This document shows positions 61,601 to 64,000 of a DNA stretch of 64,000 nt, in pieces (within the stretch, counting starts at the first letter, position 1; every line of letters begins with the position of its first letter). Origin of the DNA: Caprella mutica (lineage: Eukaryota > Arthropoda > Malacostraca > Amphipoda > Caprellidae); assembly GCA_947561585.1 (NCBI GenBank), contig CANNZV010000853.1:124001-188000 (forward strand), in the 5' to 3' direction. Below the pieces are notes generated by a model. That model had not been told where the DNA came from, ran no database searches, and saw only the letters and a list, made by a program, of their open reading frames with translations. The translations under genes and the position numbers were made by a program.

Positions 61601-63976
61601 CAGCTTCCCCTTCTGCTTGTGGCGGACACCATGATGGGGAAGGTACCATGCCTTCCCAATTGGAGTGTCAATTTCATCGCTGGGCACCTCTTCTACAAAG
61701 TTCTTCTCTCTCATCTGCTTCATGAATGCGCAATAGTCAGCCTGTAGTTGTTCGTTGCTCCGCAGTTTTTTATTCAAGCCATTCAACTGCGCCAGAGCAA
61801 ACTTTGAGTTATTCGGAAGGGAAACTTCTTCTTTGAAAGGAAGAGGTATCTCATAACAATTATTGTCCAACTGTTGGATTCCCTCCGATACAATTTTCTC
61901 CCATTTTTGGTCATCAAGGGATAGTTTTGCATCACTGTGTTCGTCCTCAAAATCCTTGGAGAAGTAATTTTCAATCATTTCACTCAATGAATCTTCTGAG
62001 GAGAGAGTTTTGAAACAGCGATGATCAGCATGACCAGATACTGGTCCATTGAAAGCCCATCCGAACAAGTGTCTAGAAGCGTATGGACCGTCTTTTGAAG
62101 TTTCTACTATTTCCAAAGGCTTCAAAATATTAGGCATGTTCATTCCTACTAATAGGCCAATATTTTCATTGACGAATTTAAAAGGAACATCTTTTAATTC
62201 GTTGTATTGACTCAAATCTTTTTCAGTTAGAAGAGTAGATAGTTTAAAGGGCCATTCCTTTTTTGCGTACAATTTTGGGATACAACAGGAGTCGTTGGAC
62301 GTAAGAGACAATATTTCTAAATCTTGCACTATTTTGACAGGTATCCGACTACTATTTTTATTCATAGTAGTTAGCGATAGGTAGTCTGATTTCCCTGTAA
62401 TATTCAGCTTCTTTAGTAGTTCTTCGTCCATGTAGCAACCGGTTGCATAATTGTCCATTGCCATGTTAGTCACGATGAATGCAGACTCTCCTTTCTTACG
62501 AATACCGACAGGTACATATGGACAGTTAATTCTGCTACTAGTCATAAAAGAAGCTTGTAAAGCTTGCTCTTCGTCGTTTCTAGGTTCCCCATGTTTGTAG
62601 AATTTGGTAGAATGGTTATAACCTTTGTTAGGGAATTGGTGCGGAACCTTGCTAGTAGTTTCTTTGTGAAGAGAAGTTGGGTGGTTTTTGGAACATTTCT
62701 TGCACGAAAGTCTTGCAGGGCAGTCTTTGGACGTATGGTTTGGCAAGAAACATCCGAAGCATAATCTATGTTTTTTAATGAAGTTCTCTCTCTCCATTAG
62801 GGATTTCTTCGCGAAGAAAAAACAGTTGTCTAAGTGGTGATTATTCTTTCCGCAACAAATGCAACTATTCTTATCGCTGTGAATAGTTTCGTTAGTCGAA
62901 CACACCTGAAAATTAGGGCTCGAATCTTTTACAAGTTTTGGTTTTAGTTTCATTGGTTTAGGATCTTTAATGTCACCAAATAAGGGTATTTTCAAAGTAT
63001 CAACTTCACTCTGCACGAAATATACAAAAGTTTCAAATAGGAGCGGCTGGTTTCTCCTGGTGAGGTCAGTTACTTTGCTCCTAAATTGTCTTCGCATATT
63101 ATATGGAAGTTTTTCTGACATCTTTTTAATCTCTTTCCAGCTGTTTAAAGCATTCAAATGGGAATTATTAGGCATCATATTTAAACAGCTTAGGAGATAA
63201 ATTGAGAACTCCTCTAGAGATTTTTTGTCTTCTGGCTTTATCATAGACCACGTATCTAATCTGTCTAGATAATTTTGAGCAAGAATTATCTCATTTCCGT
63301 AGTATTTATCTAGGACTCTCCTTGCATCCTCGTAACTTTTTTCGAAGTCGCTACAAAGACAGCTTTTAACTAGTTCATGAGGCTGTCCACGTGTATAGCG
63401 CAGTAATGAATAATAGTTATCAGAAATACTACGACTAAATCTTGTGACTGCATGCTCAAAAGAGAGAATGAATGACCGGTAATTAGTCACATCACCCTCA
63501 AAGATCTCAGGCTCAAGTTTAGGCATCTGGTAGACCATAGTGGAGATAGGGAGAGTGGAGGGAATTGCGCCAGGAGGGGAAGTGGAGGGAATTACGCCAG
63601 GAGGGGAAGTGGAGGGAATTACGCCAGGCGGGGAAGTGGAGGGAATTACGCCAGGCGGGGAAGTGGAGGGAATTACGCCAGGAGGGAGAGTCTTTTTAGG
63701 CTTCTTCATTGATGTTATAGATGTCTTTGAAGTGTCAATTGCCCTATTCATGGCATCTATCTCCTCTTCTTCGTGTTTCAGCTTCATTGTTTCGACATCT
63801 TTTTTATGCTGTAATTTAGCCTTCTCTTGCTCCAGCTGAAGTCTAAATTTCTCTTCTATCGCTTTCTCTTCCAATAGAATTTGCTCTTCAACTTGTTTTC
63901 TTCTCAATTCAGCTTTGACTTTCTTTTCTAATAGCTTCATTTTTACTGACGAAGTTTCAGAACGACTTTGTGCCAC
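58607..63976 (-). CDS. BEL/Pao gag-pol polyprotein (at least 1789 residues)
   Basis: Domains by residue from 63976: charged coiled coil 10-85; five PPGVIPSTS-type repeats 98-145; DUF1759 gag-like region about 150-330 (MPKLEPEIFEGD); zinc knuckles about 375-445 (CICCGKNNHHLDNC, CFGCFLPNHTSKDC); degenerate aspartic protease (DUF1758) about 480-650, where AMDNYATGCYM replaces an obvious D-S/T-G; reverse transcriptase about 770-1000 (LPHHG, LLQGPDL, catalytic YVDDF near 913); RNase H about 1090-1250 (CDGS, WTDS); integrase about 1380-1640 with HHCC and DDE (GIDFFGPF, SDNGTN, YEREI); C-terminal DUF5641. No stop or frameshift. The frame stays open through 64000 and the codon at 63976 is GTG, so the true start is probably outside the window. 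Confidence 0.93.
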   Translation of the reverse strand: MAQSRSETSSVKMKLLEKKVKAELRRKQVEEQILLEEKAIEEKFRLQLEQEKAKLQHKKDVETMKLKHEEEEIDAMNRAIDTSKTSITSMKKPKKTLPPGVIPSTSPPGVIPSTSPPGVIPSTSPPGVIPSTSPPGAIPSTLPISTMVYQMPKLEPEIFEGDVTNYRSFILSFEHAVTRFSRSISDNYYSLLRYTRGQPHELVKSCLCSDFEKSYEDARRVLDKYYGNEIILAQNYLDRLDTWSMIKPEDKKSLEEFSIYLLSCLNMMPNNSHLNALNSWKEIKKMSEKLPYNMRRQFRSKVTDLTRRNQPLLFETFVYFVQSEVDTLKIPLFGDIKDPKPMKLKPKLVKDSSPNFQVCSTNETIHSDKNSCICCGKNNHHLDNCFFFAKKSLMERENFIKKHRLCFGCFLPNHTSKDCPARLSCKKCSKNHPTSLHKETTSKVPHQFPNKGYNHSTKFYKHGEPRNDEEQALQASFMTSSRINCPYVPVGIRKKGESAFIVTNMAMDNYATGCYMDEELLKKLNITGKSDYLSLTTMNKNSSRIPVKIVQDLEILSLTSNDSCCIPKLYAKKEWPFKLSTLLTEKDLSQYNELKDVPFKFVNENIGLLVGMNMPNILKPLEIVETSKDGPYASRHLFGWAFNGPVSGHADHRCFKTLSSEDSLSEMIENYFSKDFEDEHSDAKLSLDDQKWEKIVSEGIQQLDNNCYEIPLPFKEEVSLPNNSKFALAQLNGLNKKLRSNEQLQADYCAFMKQMREKNFVEEVPSDEIDTPIGKAWYLPHHGVRHKQKGKLRVVFNCSSKYAGASLNDMLLQGPDLVNNLVGVLLRFREGKIALSADIEKMFYCVRVPSSDSNFLRFYWYKDDDIYSQPVAFRLRVHVFGAKSSPSCANYALQKCISNIDNENLKSKVKSSFYVDDFLLSVDTENIALELLYCSTECLSKFGFNLTEVCSNSKEILKVCPVEKLSKNLKNCISLDNCLPNERALGLMWNANDDQLCFDVKPTVDVVTKRTVLSAMFSLYDPLFILSPVVIPAKLFFQQICRLKLGWDETLPLDAKIFWHKWLNDMKKLIEFNIPRCYTSIRFDKVELHVFCDGSESAYGACAYFRFSSFDGVVSCSLVMSKVRLTPLKRGSLKTVPRIELNSAKLAVILYLKLKNEISYEINGVYFWTDSTIVLGYIRSNSSKFQRFVFNRISFIRSITSPEQWHHVPGRLNVADLCSRGTGVDSFINNKEWLYGPSFLYKEKLNWPDQPKITEVTFDDPEMKQAVHVATEEVDGEPTDMLLNSSSSFYKLKCRVATYLRLVDFLRAKVVHKGEFSVSELNQAELKIWKYYQGKYLKDVLDCLNKGENVPAKHFLSKLSPYLDTEGIIRVKGRLANADIEENAKHPIIVPKEALATSLLISSIHKSLGHWGREAMISKIKLKYYVIGCTKLVKNILKLCLICRKVNAKPSKQFMADLPSDRVTGDRPPFHSTGIDFFGPFMVTKGRGRAQEKRYGVIFTCLASRACHLEVAHSLDTDSFINSLRRFTSRRGPVRYIVSDNGTNLVSGKREMKESIQSWNEASIGKFCKQLDIDWSFNPPHSSHYGGVYEREIRTVRKVFNCLINELENKISLNDEMLVTIFCEIENILNSRPLNAVSNDVNNLEVLTPNHILRLNYDICFSPGIFDKNDCYVKRKWRQIQFIADRFWFRWRKEYIPLLIERQKWFGKTRSHKIGDLVLVVDQLLPRNLWCLGKIVDLTMNKGHVRYVKVKVSKFKEGKNLKIETSVIHRPINKLVLLLPVEYLVPNVK
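63553..63690 (-). repeat. 27-bp in-frame tandem repeat in the gag region
   Basis: Five copies of a 27-bp unit on the minus strand, encoding the nonapeptide SPPGVIPST (first copies nearly identical, the last with PPGAIPST). Located between the coiled coil and DUF1759. Copy number probably varies between insertions. Confidence 0.85.
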
Positions 63977-64000
63977 CTGTGAAACACTGTCATTCGGGTT

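Larger units (their letters stand above)
57480..64000 (-). mobile_element. BEL/Pao LTR retrotransposon, right side cut by window edge
   Basis: Minus strand. Order from right to left: gag-pol polyprotein (open past 64000), about 330 bases of 3' UTR, polypurine tract, then the 3' LTR. The 5' LTR and primer-binding site are beyond the window. The uninterrupted frame suggests a recent insertion. The left boundary is only approximate, because the second LTR is not available for comparison. Confidence 0.85.

Noticed and set aside
1..64000. tRNA, rRNA or other structural RNA genes
   Set aside because: No cloverleaf with A/B box signature and no conserved rRNA segment was recognised on reading. A tRNAscan or Infernal run would be decisive.

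Overview
This is an AT-rich, intron-bearing animal (metazoan) nuclear window dominated by transposable elements. The evidence is spliced genes with GT-AG introns, a BEL/Pao retrotransposon, a non-LTR retrotransposon, a Penelope-like element and several Tc1/mariner-IS630 relics. The BEL/Pao reverse transcriptase has the LLQGPDL/YVDDF style I associate with non-insect lineages, and the host gene looks like a secreted PAN/apple-like plus discoidin-like protein. Together these make a mollusc or another aquatic invertebrate a reasonable guess, but the sequence does not settle the phylum.

Host genes. The only convincing host genes are three paralogues of one five-exon gene for a small secreted protein of 237, 241 and 241 residues: gene 1 at 1746-5966 (+), gene 2 at 26444-28273 (+) and gene 3 at 48867-51666 (-). 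All three have intact splice sites in identical phases and no internal stop. No automatic ORF caller would show them, because the exons are 78-188 bases. Each sits in a larger duplicated unit, roughly 1190-13730 (+), 24790-36720 (+) and 44110-52270 (-). The region is therefore a segmental triplication with one inverted copy.

Mobile DNA. Because the three units are homologous, each works as the pre-insertion site for elements found in the others. This lets ends and target-site duplications (TSDs) be read directly. The result is a set of foldback/MITE-like families whose inverted ends are not ordinary unique repeats but arrays of a degenerate motif of about 15 bp, a different motif in each family. 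Most are flanked by 8-bp duplications (hAT-like). Families resolved here are at 8071-10599, 25110-26158 and 28638-29946; at 6656-7768 and 30261-34177; at 46501-47861; at 41779-42510; and at 14266-15244 and 17055-18045. Further members with less certain ends are at 21660-24631, 31695-33170, 37005-38281 and 56515-57180. Nesting is deep: for example, a Penelope-like element lies inside a foldback element and is itself split by another.

Layout. 0-1.2 kb: repeat relics. 1.2-13.7 kb: unit 1, with introns enlarged by two elements and downstream DNA filled with a hAT-like element and an IS630 relic. 13.7-19 kb: nested foldback and TTAA-type (piggyBac-like) elements. 19-24.7 kb: an old element holding a minisatellite, a mariner relic and a foldback element that carries a LINE. 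24.8-36.7 kb: unit 2. 36.7-43.9 kb: palindromic repeats, foldback elements and a Tc1/IS630 transposase relic (-). 44.1-52.3 kb: unit 3, inverted. 53.17-54.9 kb: a 14-bp minisatellite. 55-57.3 kb: relics. About 57.5-64 kb: a BEL/Pao element (-) with an uninterrupted polyprotein that runs off the right edge.
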